Origin: a bacterium HR17
Lineage (GTDB): Bacteria > Armatimonadota > Fervidibacteria > Fervidibacterales > Fervidibacteraceae
Reading direction: 5' to 3'
Assembly: GCA_002898575.1 (NCBI GenBank)
Contig: BEHT01000009.1
Coordinates: forward strand, 21,105 to 85,104
DNA: 64,000 nt
The notes under the pieces are model-generated. The model saw only the letters and a list, made by a program, of their open reading frames with translations. It had not been told where the DNA came from and did not search any database. Position numbers and translations under genes: made by a program. This document shows, in pieces, positions 49,391 to 58,325 of this stretch. Every line of letters starts with the position of its first letter. Position 1 is the first letter of the stretch.

Positions 49391-50725
49391 AGCGTGCACC
49401 GCTTCCAGGCGCGGGTTTACCTCAGCCATCCGTTGCGTCAACAACTCCCACGGCTCATCGTTCTCCTTGACCAGCCCGAAGTTACTGTTTTCACCGTCAA
49501 AGCGTCCCTGTGCGGGTTGGTCGTTCCACTGAAACCAGTGGTAACCGACGCAATAGGGCAACCGCATCAGCCCTGTCACGAACCGTTCAAAACGGTCGGC
49601 GCGGTCTTTCTGCGTTGGGACGGGTTGTCCTGCGCCCTTCGTGTTAGGTAATCCGCTGTCCATCGCCTTGAACGAGAACTCGGTGATCATCACGGGTTTG
49701 CCTGTAAGGCGGTGCAATTCGTGAAGGGTTTTGACAGGCGGCTCAAAGGCGTAGGTGTTGAAGGAGACGACATCTACGAAGTCACCCATCGCTTCCACGA
49801 CAGAGCGGGGGGCATAGCCCGCAAACCGCACGCCCCAAATCAAATGGTTAGGGTCGTGCCGGCGGATGGCGTCATAGCAGGCGCGGAAATACTCGCGGGC
49901 GATGAGGCGCAAAAAGTCCAACCGGTCAGCAAGGCGCTGCTGTTCTACCGCTTCCGTCGGCGCCGGAGGCAGTTCGGTCAACCTCAAAAGGGCATCCCAA
50001 TCGGGCAAGTTCAGCCCCCACGCTTTGTTGAAGCCCTCAATGCGCAAGTAGCGTTTGCGGAAAAAGTCCAGCAGCGCCCTTTTGCCCGGTGCGTCGGGCG
50101 GCAGCGTGAGCAGGTAATCGTCCAACAGGTGGCGGGGCGACCGCCAATCGGGTCCCCAGCGCAACTCGTTGTCGGTGAAGTAACCGACCAGCAGCGGGTC
50201 AGCCCTGCGGGGCGCGCATTCTTTGGCGGCAATGTCATCTAACACTTGCCGAAACTGTGGGGCAAAGACATCGGGAAAAGTGCCCTTAAGCCAATTGGCG
50301 CCCGCTCGCGCCCCCATGTTCAAGATGAGCGTGTAAGGCATCAAGCGGAACAGCGACGCCGACGACCACGCTCCGATCGTGTTGAAGCCCCACGCCCGCA
50401 GCCGCTGGGTGGTCGCCTCCGCCCATTTCGCTTCGCTGCCGTATTTCGCCTGCACGGCGCGCTGATAAGGCGAATAGCCGAGGGCGGGGCAGTGGTCACC
50501 TTGAAAACTGACATGGTTGACGCCCTTGGAAAGGAACCGATGCCCGTCAGGGTCAATGAACCACCACACGCCGTCAATACATTCCGTGCGGAAAAAGCCC
50601 GTCGCCGGCGCTTTCATCCTTGTCCACCCTCCGTAGCGACAGGGTTGTTGCGCGCCTATTGCAACGCCGATACTGCTCGCCAACCCGATAACCTTCACGA
50701 ACGCGCGGCGCGTTATCTTGCCCAT
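49373..50725 (-). CDS. Tat-exported clan-A glycoside hydrolase (agarase/beta-glycosidase-like)
   Basis: 450 residues. ATG 50725 follows AGGAGGGTGAC and begins GKITRRAFVKVIGLASSIGVAIG, a twin-arginine signal. The mature domain opens with FFRTECIDGVWWFIDPDGHRFLSKGVNH, a motif of beta-agarase/GH-A proteins, and has the two Glu expected for a retaining (beta/alpha)8 barrel: GYFTDNELRWGPDW (acid/base) and PVMITEFSFKAMDSGLPN (nucleophile). Its polysaccharide target is unknown. The exported Gfo/Idh, CE15-like esterase and alpha-barrel genes nearby suggest a carbohydrate-degradation neighbourhood. Confidence 0.75.
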   Translation of the reverse strand: MGKITRRAFVKVIGLASSIGVAIGAQQPCRYGGWTRMKAPATGFFRTECIDGVWWFIDPDGHRFLSKGVNHVSFQGDHCPALGYSPYQRAVQAKYGSEAKWAEATTQRLRAWGFNTIGAWSSASLFRLMPYTLILNMGARAGANWLKGTFPDVFAPQFRQVLDDIAAKECAPRRADPLLVGYFTDNELRWGPDWRSPRHLLDDYLLTLPPDAPGKRALLDFFRKRYLRIEGFNKAWGLNLPDWDALLRLTELPPAPTEAVEQQRLADRLDFLRLIAREYFRACYDAIRRHDPNHLIWGVRFAGYAPRSVVEAMGDFVDVVSFNTYAFEPPVKTLHELHRLTGKPVMITEFSFKAMDSGLPNTKGAGQPVPTQKDRADRFERFVTGLMRLPYCVGYHWFQWNDQPAQGRFDGENSNFGLVKENDEPWELLTQRMAEVNPRLEAVHASATKG

Positions 50726-51202
50726 CGTCGTCACCCTCCTGTCTGTGTCAGAAAGTATGACGGCTGAGAGGGGACAAGCGGTGCAGTTGCGCTTGTTCCG
50801 CGTGTCCGTCACCCTGGTGCTGACTGCGTTGACCGCGCTTTGTGGTGCCGCCGAGGTCGTCCGCGCCTTTCCTCGTTCCGCTGCCTGCCTTTCGGTTCGC
50901 TTCCGCTACCGATGCGGCAGGGGCGTCGGTGACTGTCCCGACAGCAGTGGGCTGATGCGTTTAGATCTTTGACCCGAACGAGGGCTGATGGGTCGTTCGT
51001 TATACGCCCTTAGCGTGGCGTTTTTGCGTCTCCCCGATGGGCGCAGGTTAGCGCTGCCGGGTTCCCTCAAGTCATGCTCTTTCAAGCCAGTTTTGTCTCA
51101 GAGCCGTCGCGAGCGATGGAGCGTCGGCGATGTCTGTTTGGACCACCCTTGATGCGGAGGTCGTCAGCGCGGTCGTGGAAAACAGTGAATAATGGAGTTC
51201 AT

Positions 51203-51265
51203 TCGGAGGGCGGCTCTGTGAGCCGCCGCAGGGGAAAGCGGCGCATCAGGAGATGCGCCCTCCGA
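51203..51265. repeat. Two-hairpin palindromic repeat, copy 1 of a pair
   Basis: 63 nt. Outer stem TCGGAGGGC/GCCCTCCGA; hairpin 1 GGCGGCTC-TGT-GAGCCGCC; hairpin 2 GGCGCATC-AGGA-GATGCGCC. Shorter linker (GCAGGGGAAAGC) than the 41.6-kb copies. Confidence 0.88.
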
Positions 51266-51281
51266 GATGCTGAAGGTTCGT

Positions 51282-51344
51282 TCGGAGGGCGGCTCTGTGA
51301 GCCGCCGCAGGGGAAAGCGGCGCATCAGGAGATGCGCCCTCCGA
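51282..51344. repeat. Two-hairpin palindromic repeat, copy 2 of a pair
   Basis: Identical to the copy at 51203-51265 over its 63 nt, same orientation. The pair must be recent or homogenised. Confidence 0.88.
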
Positions 51345-51690
51345 GGCATTGGTGAGTTGATGACGAAACGACGGCGCTTTTTGCCGATCAGCGGGTGCAC
51401 TTTGAGATGCCGCTGCGGGCTGGCACTTTGGCACTCGTGGGAACCGTTGGCGTTGCAGACCGTCTCGCCGCACCGTCCGCCCCGCAAAGTTCCTGAACGG
51501 GCGACCGTTTTGCTGCCGATGGATGTCGGCGTCGTTTTGTCGCGAAAGGTAAGCCCCACCTGTTTGGAAATCGCCGCCGGCGCCGCAATCAAAGTAGCGT
51601 TGCCCCTGATCCTGATACGCAAGACCACGAGTTGCTGCCTCTCCCGCGCTTTTGCGGGCTTCCTTGCCGTTGGCAGGTCACTCGTGGGCG

Positions 51691-52614
51691 CTACGCCAAT
51701 TGCCCGTCGCGGTAGCCGGCTATCAGATAGGGCAGATGATCGCGCATGGCGCGTAGGCGTTGTCGCAATTGGGTGCGTTCGCTCTCGCTCATCGGCACAA
51801 AATGCAATGCCAGTTGCGTGTCAGTCTCCAAAATGTCTACGCCCGTCATGCCGACGACGGCGGCGGCGATCGGGGCACTCCACGCGTAACGCAACAATGT
51901 AGGCGCTGGGGCTTTGTCCAGCAAACTCCGTCGTCCTGTCACTTTCATCGCCAGCACCGCCACGCCTTTCTTTTGAGCGGTGGGTATGACGGTCGTCTCA
52001 AAATCCGGCTGAGCGGGGTTGATGGGCATTAACACGGTGTCCAAGTCGTCGTAAAGTTCCAACACCTTGCGCATTCCGTCGGGCGTCGTGTGCCCTGTCA
52101 AGCCGATGAAGCGGACGACTTTTTCTTCGCGCAATTTGCGCAACGCTGTTAGCACGCCGTCCTTTTTGCTGATGGCGACGGGGTCATCGTTGGGGCGCCA
52201 GTCGTGCATCTGAATCAGGTCCAGGTGGTCGGTCTGCAACCGCTTCAGGCTCAACTCCACTTGTCGCATGGCACCGTCGTAACTGCGCGCCGCTGTCTTC
52301 GTCGCCAGAAAGACTTTTGCCCGCTCGGTTTTCAGAACGCGTCCCATGCGGATTTCGCTGGCACCGTTGCCGTAACTGTGGGCGGTGTCCCAGTAAGTCA
52401 AGCCGAGTTCCAGCGCCCGCCACAGAAACTTGCCTGCTTCGTCCTCGTTCATCGCCATGAAGGCACTGCCGCCCCCGATCGCCAAGACGGGCACTTGGAC
52501 ACCCGTTTTGCCCAGTGGGCGTTTGGGGACGGTCGTTGATTGCCCGACGGTGATCCCGCTCAGCGCCATGCCTGCGACACCGCTGAGCCATTTCCGTCGC
52601 GTCCATCCTGCCAT
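51691..52614 (-). CDS. Aldo/keto reductase with Tat-like signal
   Basis: 307 residues. N-terminus TRRKWLSGVAGMALSGITVG is a probable twin-arginine signal. The barrel starts PKRPLGKTGVQVPVLAIGGG and has the AKR catalytic set: Asp and Tyr in LTYWDTAHSYGNGASE, Lys in VFLATKTA, His in LIQMHDW. It reduces carbonyls with NADPH; exported AKRs are common beside exported Gfo/Idh proteins. The ATG has GGAGGTGAC upstream. No operon partner. Confidence 0.88.
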   Translation of the reverse strand: MAGWTRRKWLSGVAGMALSGITVGQSTTVPKRPLGKTGVQVPVLAIGGGSAFMAMNEDEAGKFLWRALELGLTYWDTAHSYGNGASEIRMGRVLKTERAKVFLATKTAARSYDGAMRQVELSLKRLQTDHLDLIQMHDWRPNDDPVAISKKDGVLTALRKLREEKVVRFIGLTGHTTPDGMRKVLELYDDLDTVLMPINPAQPDFETTVIPTAQKKGVAVLAMKVTGRRSLLDKAPAPTLLRYAWSAPIAAAVVGMTGVDILETDTQLALHFVPMSESERTQLRQRLRAMRDHLPYLIAGYRDGQLA

Positions 52615-52655
52615 CGTCAGTCACCTCCGTCTTCATAGATGCCGTCAGCACGCCT

Positions 52656-54029
52656 CTAACCTGCCATAAAGGTGCGGGCAAGGAACATCGCTAAAAAGAA
52701 GACGGCTAACAGATAAAGCAGCCATGACGCTTCGTGGGCGCGGCGCGTGACGAGTTTAAGCAAAGCGTAGGTGATGAAACCAAAGCCAATCCCATCAGCG
52801 ATGCTGAAGCCGAAGGGAATGAGGGCGATGGTCAAAAAGGCGGGGAAGGCTTCCGTCAAATCGTCCCAAGGGATGTGGCGCACACCTGTCATCATGAAAG
52901 CGCCGACCGTGATCAACGCGGGGGCGATGAGCGGATGCCCTGCGACTTTACCGAACATGACTGTCACGCTCAGCATCGCTACCAGCGGGCTAAAGAACAA
53001 GCCCGAAAGCATCAGGATGCCGACGACCAACGCCGTCAAGCCGGTCCGCCCACCCGCTTGCACGCCCGTTGCGCTTTCAATGTAAGCCGTGACGGTGGAG
53101 CTACCGAGCAAGCCTGCCAAAGTCGTGCCGATCGCATCGCTGAGCAACGCTTCGCGGGCGCGAGGCAATTTGCCGTTGCGCAGCAATCCCGCTTGCGCGC
53201 TGACACCGATAAGCGTGCCCACTGTGTCAAACACATCCAGCAAAAACAAGATGAGCACGACAAGCACGCTTTGCGCGCCCAACGCCAGCAAAGGTGCGAA
53301 ACTCAGTTGGAACGCCGTCGGGGCAAGAGACGGAGGCAGAGCGATGACGCCTTGAAACTTCGTCACGCCTGTCAAGATGCCGAGGATGCCCGATGCCAAC
53401 AAGCCTATCAAAATGGCGGCACGCACACCCAGCGCCAAAAGGCAAATTGTCACCAGCAGCCCGAACAGGCACGCTAAAGTCGGTGTGCTCGTCAGCGTCT
53501 GGTGGGCGATCGTGACCAAAGTGGCCTCGCTGGCGACGACGAGTCCGCCCCACTCTAAGCCGATCAGCGTGATGAACAACCCGATGCCGACGGCGATGGC
53601 GTGTTTGAGCGATTCGGGGATGGCGTCAATGATAGCCTCGCGAAAACCCACGCCCGATAGCAAGACGAAGAGCACGCCCGAGAGAAACACACACGCTAAG
53701 CCTGCCTGCCAAGGCAGCCCCAAACCGCCAGGGGCAGTGCTGCAAACCCAAAAAGCGAACAAAGCGTTGTGCCCCATGCCCGGCGCACAAGCGACAGGGT
53801 AGTTGGCAAGGAACGCCATCAGGATGGTCGGGACAGCGGACACGAGGCAAGTGGCGACCATGACCGCACCTTCGTCCATGCCTGCGGCTTTCAAGATGAC
53901 AGGGTTGACGAGGATGATGTAGCACATCGTCAGGAAGGTCGTGATGCCCGCCACGACTTCGGTGCGGATGTCGGTGCCGTATTCGCGCAGTTGGAACCGC
54001 TTTTCCAGCCAATCCGCCACACTTTGCAT
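52656..54029 (-). CDS. NCS2-family purine permease (AzgA-like)
   Basis: 457 residues; ATG 54029 has proper spacing to GGGGTGA, unlike GTG 54035. The sequence starts LEKRFQLREYGTDIRTEVVAGITTFLTMCYIILVNPVIL, the signature of the AzgA/GhxP adenine-guanine-hypoxanthine branch. It continues with ANYPVACAPGMGHNALFAFWVC, VLFVLLSGVGFREAIIDAIPESLKHAIAVGIGLFI, DVFDTVGTLIGVSAQAGLL and STVTAYIESATGVQAGGRTGLTA. About twelve to fourteen membrane segments. Imports purine bases by proton symport. Confidence 0.9.
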   Translation of the reverse strand: MQSVADWLEKRFQLREYGTDIRTEVVAGITTFLTMCYIILVNPVILKAAGMDEGAVMVATCLVSAVPTILMAFLANYPVACAPGMGHNALFAFWVCSTAPGGLGLPWQAGLACVFLSGVLFVLLSGVGFREAIIDAIPESLKHAIAVGIGLFITLIGLEWGGLVVASEATLVTIAHQTLTSTPTLACLFGLLVTICLLALGVRAAILIGLLASGILGILTGVTKFQGVIALPPSLAPTAFQLSFAPLLALGAQSVLVVLILFLLDVFDTVGTLIGVSAQAGLLRNGKLPRAREALLSDAIGTTLAGLLGSSTVTAYIESATGVQAGGRTGLTALVVGILMLSGLFFSPLVAMLSVTVMFGKVAGHPLIAPALITVGAFMMTGVRHIPWDDLTEAFPAFLTIALIPFGFSIADGIGFGFITYALLKLVTRRAHEASWLLYLLAVFFLAMFLARTFMAG

Positions 54030-54114
54030 GCCCACTCACCCCGTGTGTCACCTTTCCCGCATCGCAGCATTTTAACGAGTGCTGCAAAATCTGCCAGTGG
54101 AGGCGATAAGCGTC

Positions 54115-55482
54115 GTGACAGGGTGTCAATGTGCCGTGCAATGGCGTTGGGCTTACAGTGCCGTCAGTTGGCTATTGTGCCCCGCTTTCATCGCTTACGG
54201 GTGGCGACGCGTCCGCAACGGAACGCGGGCGACGGCGTTTTACGATTGGACGGGGCGCTACCCGCTAGCGTGGCGCACGGCGAAGGGGCGCCCGCGCTTT
54301 TGGGTGCATGCCGTTTCCGTCGGTGAAGTCGTGGCTGCCAGCAGTGTAGTCGTGGCGTTGCGCCGTCGGTTTCCCGACGCGTGGGTGCTGTTGACGACGG
54401 TGACGGAAACGGGCATGGCGACGGCGCGCCAAAGGGTGCCGGCTGCTAACGCCTTCGCCTTTTTGCCCTTTGACCTTGCCCCTTTCCCGCGTTGGGCGAT
54501 GGAACGGGTGCGCCCCGATGCGCTCATCTTGGTGGAAACGGAACTGTGGGGCAATTTGATGCACGCTGCCAAAACACATGGGGCACACATCGTTTTGGTC
54601 AACGGGCGCCTTTCGGATGCCACCTTTGCCCGGGCGCAAACGCCGCTGGGCAAACCGGTTTACCGCTGGCTGCTGAGCCACTTGGACCTTTGCCTGATGC
54701 GCAGCGACATGGACGCGGAACGGTTGCGCCAGTTGGGCGTGGCGCACGACCGCGTGCAAGTCATCGGCGATGTCAAATTGGACCAACCCCAAGTGGGGTT
54801 GAGCGAGGGGCAAAAGGCGATGCTGCGGTCGGAACTGGGGCTGTTCCGCGAGCATTTGCTGTGGGTCGCTGGCAGCACCCATGCAGGTGAAGAGGACGCC
54901 GTTTTACGCGCTTACCGGCGCCTATCGCCTCACCTGCCCGCCTTACGGTTGCTGCTTGCGCCCCGCCATGTGGAGCGGGTGGGAAGCGTGATGGCGACGG
55001 TGCAAGCGCATGGGCTCACGCCCTTGCGGCGGTCGCTGTGCAACGGCAAACCGCTGCGCGCTAACGAGGTCATCGTGCTGGACACAGTCGGTGAATTGGC
55101 ACAACTTTATGGGTTGGCTGCCGTCGCGTTCGTCGGCGGAAGTCTCATCCCACGCGGCGGACACAACCTCATGGAGCCCTTGCTGCACGGCGTCCCCGTT
55201 TTGTTCGGTCCGCATGTGGACAACTTTCGCCCCCACGCGGAATTGTTGCGGCGCGAGGGATTGGGGTTTGGGGTGCGGGATGCCGAGGAGTTGGCGCAAA
55301 CGGCGTGGAAGTTGCTGCGTTCGGAAGCGTTGCGGCAAACGATTGCATGGCAAGCGCAGCAACTGTTGGCGCGCCATCGCGGTGCCGCCAAACGCGCTGC
55401 CGATGCCATCGCCCAATTGCTGGCAGGGGAGGGGCCGAACGGAAGAACGAAGCCCATCGCACCCTTACGCGTTGAGCGGTGA
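54115..55482 (+). CDS. waaA: 3-deoxy-D-manno-octulosonic acid transferase
   Basis: 455 residues. GTG 54115 is chosen because GGAGG lies 12-16 nt upstream; ATG 54079 has no ribosome-binding site. It adds KDO to lipid A precursor at the inner membrane. Seen: an N-terminal membrane anchor (WAYSAVSWLLCPAFIAYGW), WVHAVSVGEVVAA, LLTTVTETGMATARQ, ILVETELWGNLMHAAKTHGAHIVLVNGRLSD, GDVKLDQP, AGSTHAGEEDAVLRAY, and the GT-B C-terminal VAFVGGSLIPRGGHNLMEPLLHGVPVLFGPH. First of four envelope genes in a row. Confidence 0.94.
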   Translation: MTGCQCAVQWRWAYSAVSWLLCPAFIAYGWRRVRNGTRATAFYDWTGRYPLAWRTAKGRPRFWVHAVSVGEVVAASSVVVALRRRFPDAWVLLTTVTETGMATARQRVPAANAFAFLPFDLAPFPRWAMERVRPDALILVETELWGNLMHAAKTHGAHIVLVNGRLSDATFARAQTPLGKPVYRWLLSHLDLCLMRSDMDAERLRQLGVAHDRVQVIGDVKLDQPQVGLSEGQKAMLRSELGLFREHLLWVAGSTHAGEEDAVLRAYRRLSPHLPALRLLLAPRHVERVGSVMATVQAHGLTPLRRSLCNGKPLRANEVIVLDTVGELAQLYGLAAVAFVGGSLIPRGGHNLMEPLLHGVPVLFGPHVDNFRPHAELLRREGLGFGVRDAEELAQTAWKLLRSEALRQTIAWQAQQLLARHRGAAKRAADAIAQLLAGEGPNGRTKPIAPLRVER

Positions 55483-55489
55483 TGCGACC

Positions 55490-56551
55490 GTGCGGGTCGT
55501 TTTCGCAGGCGGATGGCGCAGCAAATGGGAAGGCTGGCTGCGGGCAATCAGCATGCCCATCGTTGATGACCGTAAAACGGTGGCGCGCGCGATGAGCAAA
55601 ACGGTGCGCGATGGGCTCTGGCTTTTAGTGCGGGCGCGCAACGCGTTGCGTCCCCAGCCGACGGTGCGCTTGCCTGTGCCTGTCATCAGCGTCGGCAACA
55701 TCACGGTCGGCGGGACAGGCAAAACGCCTCTGACCCAATGGCTTGTTGTCCGCTTGCATCAACACGGGCATCGCCCCGCTATCTTGACCCCGCTGCCCGC
55801 CGACGCCGATGAGGTCAGGGAACATGCGACAACTTTGCCCTGCCCGATTTACCCAGGACGCGACCGCGTTGCGACAGCGCATCAAGCGTTGGTGAACGGT
55901 GCGACAGCCATCGTGTTGGACGACGGCTTTCAATATCGGCGGCTGCACCGGCAGTTGGACATCGTGCTGTGGGACGCAATGGCGTGGCTGCATCCTGACA
56001 ACCCGCTGTTGCGCGAACCGTTGGCAGCGCTTCAGCGCGCCGATGTCGTCGTGTTGAGCAAAGCCGATGCGTTGGATACAGCACAGCGACGCGCCCTGCA
56101 GGAGCGTTTGAACGCATGGGCAAACGGCGCAAAAGTCTTGGCGGCGTTCGGTTATGTCCCTTCTGGCGTTTGGGCATGGCAGCAAAAGGCATCATGCCCC
56201 GTTACCGCGCTGAGCGGGCTACGGGTTGTGGCTGCCACCGCCATCGGCAACCCGCTCTATTTCGCTTTGACAGCACAACGCGCGGGGTGTGAAGTGGTGG
56301 CGTTGGTTTGCTTCCCTGACCATCACCGTTTCACGCCGGCTGATGCGGAAGATGTGCTCGCGCTGGTGCGGCGCTGGAAAGCAGACGGCGTGCTGACGAC
56401 CCGCAAAGACGGATTGAAGTGGCAAAAGGTTTGGCAGGCAGGGGTGCCCTTGTGGATTCTGGAAGTGCACCTGCATTGGTTCTGGGGCGAAAACGCCTTG
56501 CTGCAAACCGCCTTGTCCGCGTGCCCAGGGGACGAGGCGGTGGCACGATGA
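55490..56551 (+). CDS. lpxK: Tetraacyldisaccharide 4'-kinase
   Basis: 353 residues. GTG 55490, 7 nt after the waaA stop, starts the conserved region (TTG 55472 is an alternative). It phosphorylates lipid IVA precursor. Seen: P-loop VGNITVGGTGKTPLTQWL, the VLDDGFQYRRLHRQLDIVLWDA motif, ADVVVLSKAD and a C-terminal VVALVCFPDHHRFTPADAEDVL. The SRGYG segment that normally follows the P-loop is missing: ILTPLPADADEV stands in its place. Membrane-proximal N-terminus. The fold otherwise looks complete. Confidence 0.9.
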   Translation: MRVVFAGGWRSKWEGWLRAISMPIVDDRKTVARAMSKTVRDGLWLLVRARNALRPQPTVRLPVPVISVGNITVGGTGKTPLTQWLVVRLHQHGHRPAILTPLPADADEVREHATTLPCPIYPGRDRVATAHQALVNGATAIVLDDGFQYRRLHRQLDIVLWDAMAWLHPDNPLLREPLAALQRADVVVLSKADALDTAQRRALQERLNAWANGAKVLAAFGYVPSGVWAWQQKASCPVTALSGLRVVAATAIGNPLYFALTAQRAGCEVVALVCFPDHHRFTPADAEDVLALVRRWKADGVLTTRKDGLKWQKVWQAGVPLWILEVHLHWFWGENALLQTALSACPGDEAVAR

Positions 56552-56631
56552 GCAGTGAAGTAGGAGCGAACGGCTGCGGTTGCCAGTTTTACCCCAAAAA
56601 ACTTCGGTGCAAAGGTGGATGGTGAACGGGC

Positions 56632-57486
56632 TTGAGGCGTTACTTGGCGGAACGGTGGGTTATCATTGCGTTGATGCAAGCGGCAGCCGTGACGGCATGG
56701 GAGCGATTGCCTACATTGGCAGCGCCCTTAGCGCAGTTACTTTGGCGGACGCTACCAAAGCGGCGGGCGATCGCTGTGGACAACATCATGCGGGCGTTTC
56801 AATGGGGGCAAGCGGAAGCCCAACGGCTGGCGCTAAGGGTGTTCCACCATGTCGCCCTCACAGCCCTGGAGTTTTTGAAAATGGGCGCTGCACCCAAAGA
56901 CGCCATCGCGCGGGTGCGCCTGCAAGGGTTAGACGAGGCGCAAACAGCGTGGAAGCGCGGGAGCGGGTTAATTTTGGTCACGGGGCACATCGGGAACTTT
57001 GAATTGCTGGGGGCGCGGCTGGCGCAAGCGTTCCCGCTGTGGGTCGTCGCCCGCCCGCAAAGCCCTGCGGCGTGGCAATTTATTCGGCACATCCGCGAAA
57101 AAGCGGGCATGCAGGTGCTGGACAAATTCGGTTCAGTGCGGGAGGCGCTGCGGGTGCTGCGACGGGGCGGAGTGCTGGGGCTGTTGGCGGACCAACATGC
57201 GGGCGATGGAACGGGCGCGCTGATCGTCCCGTTTTTCGGTCGTCCTGCCTCAGTGTTCAAGACGCCTGCCTTGCTGGCAGCCCGCACGGGCGTCCCGCTG
57301 GTGTTTTGCTACGACATCCGCTTGCCCGACGGAACACACCAAGGGGTTTTGCTGCCACCCCGTTTCGTGCGGGACGGAGAAGTGACGGAAGCGACCGAGT
57401 GGTTGTGTCGCCAACTGGAACAGGCGATTTTGCAGGCGCCTGAGCAATGGTGGTGGTTGCACGACCGCTGGAAAATCGGGCGCTGA
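56632..57486 (+). CDS. lpxL: Lipid A acyltransferase (LpxL/HtrB family)
   Basis: 284 residues. A stop at 56623-56625 in this frame forces a start at TTG 56632 or later. It transfers a secondary acyl chain to KDO-lipid A. Seen: LPKRRAIAVDNIMRAFQWG, the HX4E catalytic motif in LVTGHIGNFELLGARL, GSVREALRVLRRGGVLGLLADQHAGDGTGALIVPFFGRPASVFKTPALLAARTGVPLV, and the closing WWWLHDRWK. The symbol is a family name; acyl specificity cannot be read. Third gene of the envelope operon. Confidence 0.9.
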   Translation: MRRYLAERWVIIALMQAAAVTAWERLPTLAAPLAQLLWRTLPKRRAIAVDNIMRAFQWGQAEAQRLALRVFHHVALTALEFLKMGAAPKDAIARVRLQGLDEAQTAWKRGSGLILVTGHIGNFELLGARLAQAFPLWVVARPQSPAAWQFIRHIREKAGMQVLDKFGSVREALRVLRRGGVLGLLADQHAGDGTGALIVPFFGRPASVFKTPALLAARTGVPLVFCYDIRLPDGTHQGVLLPPRFVRDGEVTEATEWLCRQLEQAILQAPEQWWWLHDRWKIGR

Positions 57487-57509
57487 AGTGCAGGAAAGGA
57501 GGGGCAAAA

Positions 57510-58082
57510 ATGCCTGAGAGTTTCCCGCAGCGGTTAGCGCAAACGGTGGCAATGTTGCAACGCTGCGCAGAATGCGCCGATGCGGTAGAGAAGTTAGCGG
57601 CGGCGCTCGTTGAATGCCTGCGGCAGGGCAACAAAGTCGTTTGCTTTGGCAACGGCGGCAGCGCAGCGGAAGCCTTGCATTTTGTGGCGGAGTTGACGGG
57701 GCGGTTTCAAAGAAAACGACAAGGGCTGCCTGCGATTGCGCTGAACGCAGATGTCGCAGCGCTCACTGCCATCGGCAACGATTACGGGTTTGAGCGGGTT
57801 TTTGAACGGCAAGTGGCAGCGCTAGTGCGAGCGGGCGATGTCGTCATTGGGCTAAGCACCAGTGGCGCCTCGCCCAATGTGCTTTTCGGGTTGCAGCGGG
57901 CAAAAACTGTGGGGGCGGTGACGGCGTTGCTGACGGGGGCGCGGTGCCCCCAACTCCCTGAAGGTGTGGACATCTGCGTGCGCGTGCCTGAGGGGGAAAC
58001 GGCGCTCGTGCAGGAAGCCCATTTGGTCATTTTGCACTGGCTGTGCGCGTGTGTGGACGATGCCTTTGCAGGCGCCGAATGA
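57510..58082 (+). CDS. gmhA: Sedoheptulose-7-phosphate isomerase
   Basis: 190 residues; AGGAAAGGAGGGG precedes ATG 57510. It makes D-glycero-D-manno-heptose 7-phosphate for the LPS inner core. Seen: the SIS domain with VVCFGNGGSAAEALHFVAELTGRF, AIGNDYGFERVFERQV, LSTSGASPNVLFGLQRAKTVG, and the metal-site EAHLVILHWLC at the C-terminus. Last gene of waaA-lpxK-lpxL-gmhA, so the four act in one pathway. Confidence 0.93.
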   Translation: MPESFPQRLAQTVAMLQRCAECADAVEKLAAALVECLRQGNKVVCFGNGGSAAEALHFVAELTGRFQRKRQGLPAIALNADVAALTAIGNDYGFERVFERQVAALVRAGDVVIGLSTSGASPNVLFGLQRAKTVGAVTALLTGARCPQLPEGVDICVRVPEGETALVQEAHLVILHWLCACVDDAFAGAE

Positions 58083-58090
58083 AAGTTCCG

Positions 58091-58119
58091 TTTACACCGT
58101 CCGTAGCGTGACGCATAAT
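58091..58119 (+). promoter_or_regulatory. Promoter of tRNA-fMet
   Basis: TTTACA (58091-58096) and CATAAT (58114-58119) with an ideal 17-nt spacer; the start would be near 58126, about 50 nt before the tRNA. Confidence 0.6.
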
Positions 58120-58173
58120 TAATGACGGCGACCGCACGGGCACTTTGACAAAAGGCTGTAAAGCGATCGCGGA

Positions 58174-58250
58174 CGCGGGGTAGAGCAGTCCGGTAGCTCG
58201 CCGGGCTCATAACCCGGAGGTCGCGGGTTCAAATCCCGCCCCCGCAACCA
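58174..58250 (+). tRNA. Initiator tRNA-fMet (CAT)
   Basis: C1 opposite A72 (unpaired first pair) and three G:C pairs next to the anticodon loop (GGG-CTCATAA-CCC) mark the initiator. Anticodon CAT at 58208-58210. CCA encoded. Confidence 0.97.
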
Positions 58251-58286
58251 TTTGCCATCATCGTCTTCTGGTGGTATGAAAATGGC

Positions 58287-58325
58287 CTTCGGCAGGGAGC
58301 CACCCCTAGGGCTCACCTCCCGAAG
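58287..58325 (+). other. Imperfect hairpin in the intergenic region after tRNA-fMet
   Basis: CTTCGG (58287-58292) and CCGAAG (58320-58325) close a hairpin that extends inwards with two mismatches and a bulge to AGCC/GGCT. No T-tract follows. Possibly a terminator or an mRNA structure; the rest of 58251-58460 shows nothing else. Confidence 0.3.

Larger units (their letters stand above)
50760..51640 (+). pseudogene. Possible decayed secreted-protein gene interrupted by repeats
   Basis: Low-confidence reconstruction. GTG near 50780 opens a signal-like stretch (LFRVSVTLVLTALTALCGA). Frames are broken between 50850 and 51120. From about 51130 one frame reads WTTLDAEVVSAVVENSE; after the two repeat units (51203-51344) DDETTALFADQRVHFEMP and then LRAGTLALVGTVGVADRL continue. 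Joining AGTGA at 51184-51188 to TGACG at 51361-51365 gives VENSDDETTALF without a break, so the repeats look inserted in a once-continuous coding sequence. The family is not recognised. Confidence 0.35.

Noticed and set aside
51074..51902. Frames containing repeat-derived peptides such as EGGSVSRRRGKRRI
   Set aside because: Their sequence is the translation of the palindromic repeats, not a gene.
52734..53477. 247-codon frame opposite the purine permease
   Set aside because: Gln/Arg-rich antisense of a membrane protein; a typical high-GC shadow.
58145..58150. TTGACA as -35 of tRNA-fMet
   Set aside because: No -10 box at the right distance before the tRNA; the pair at 58091/58114 fits much better.
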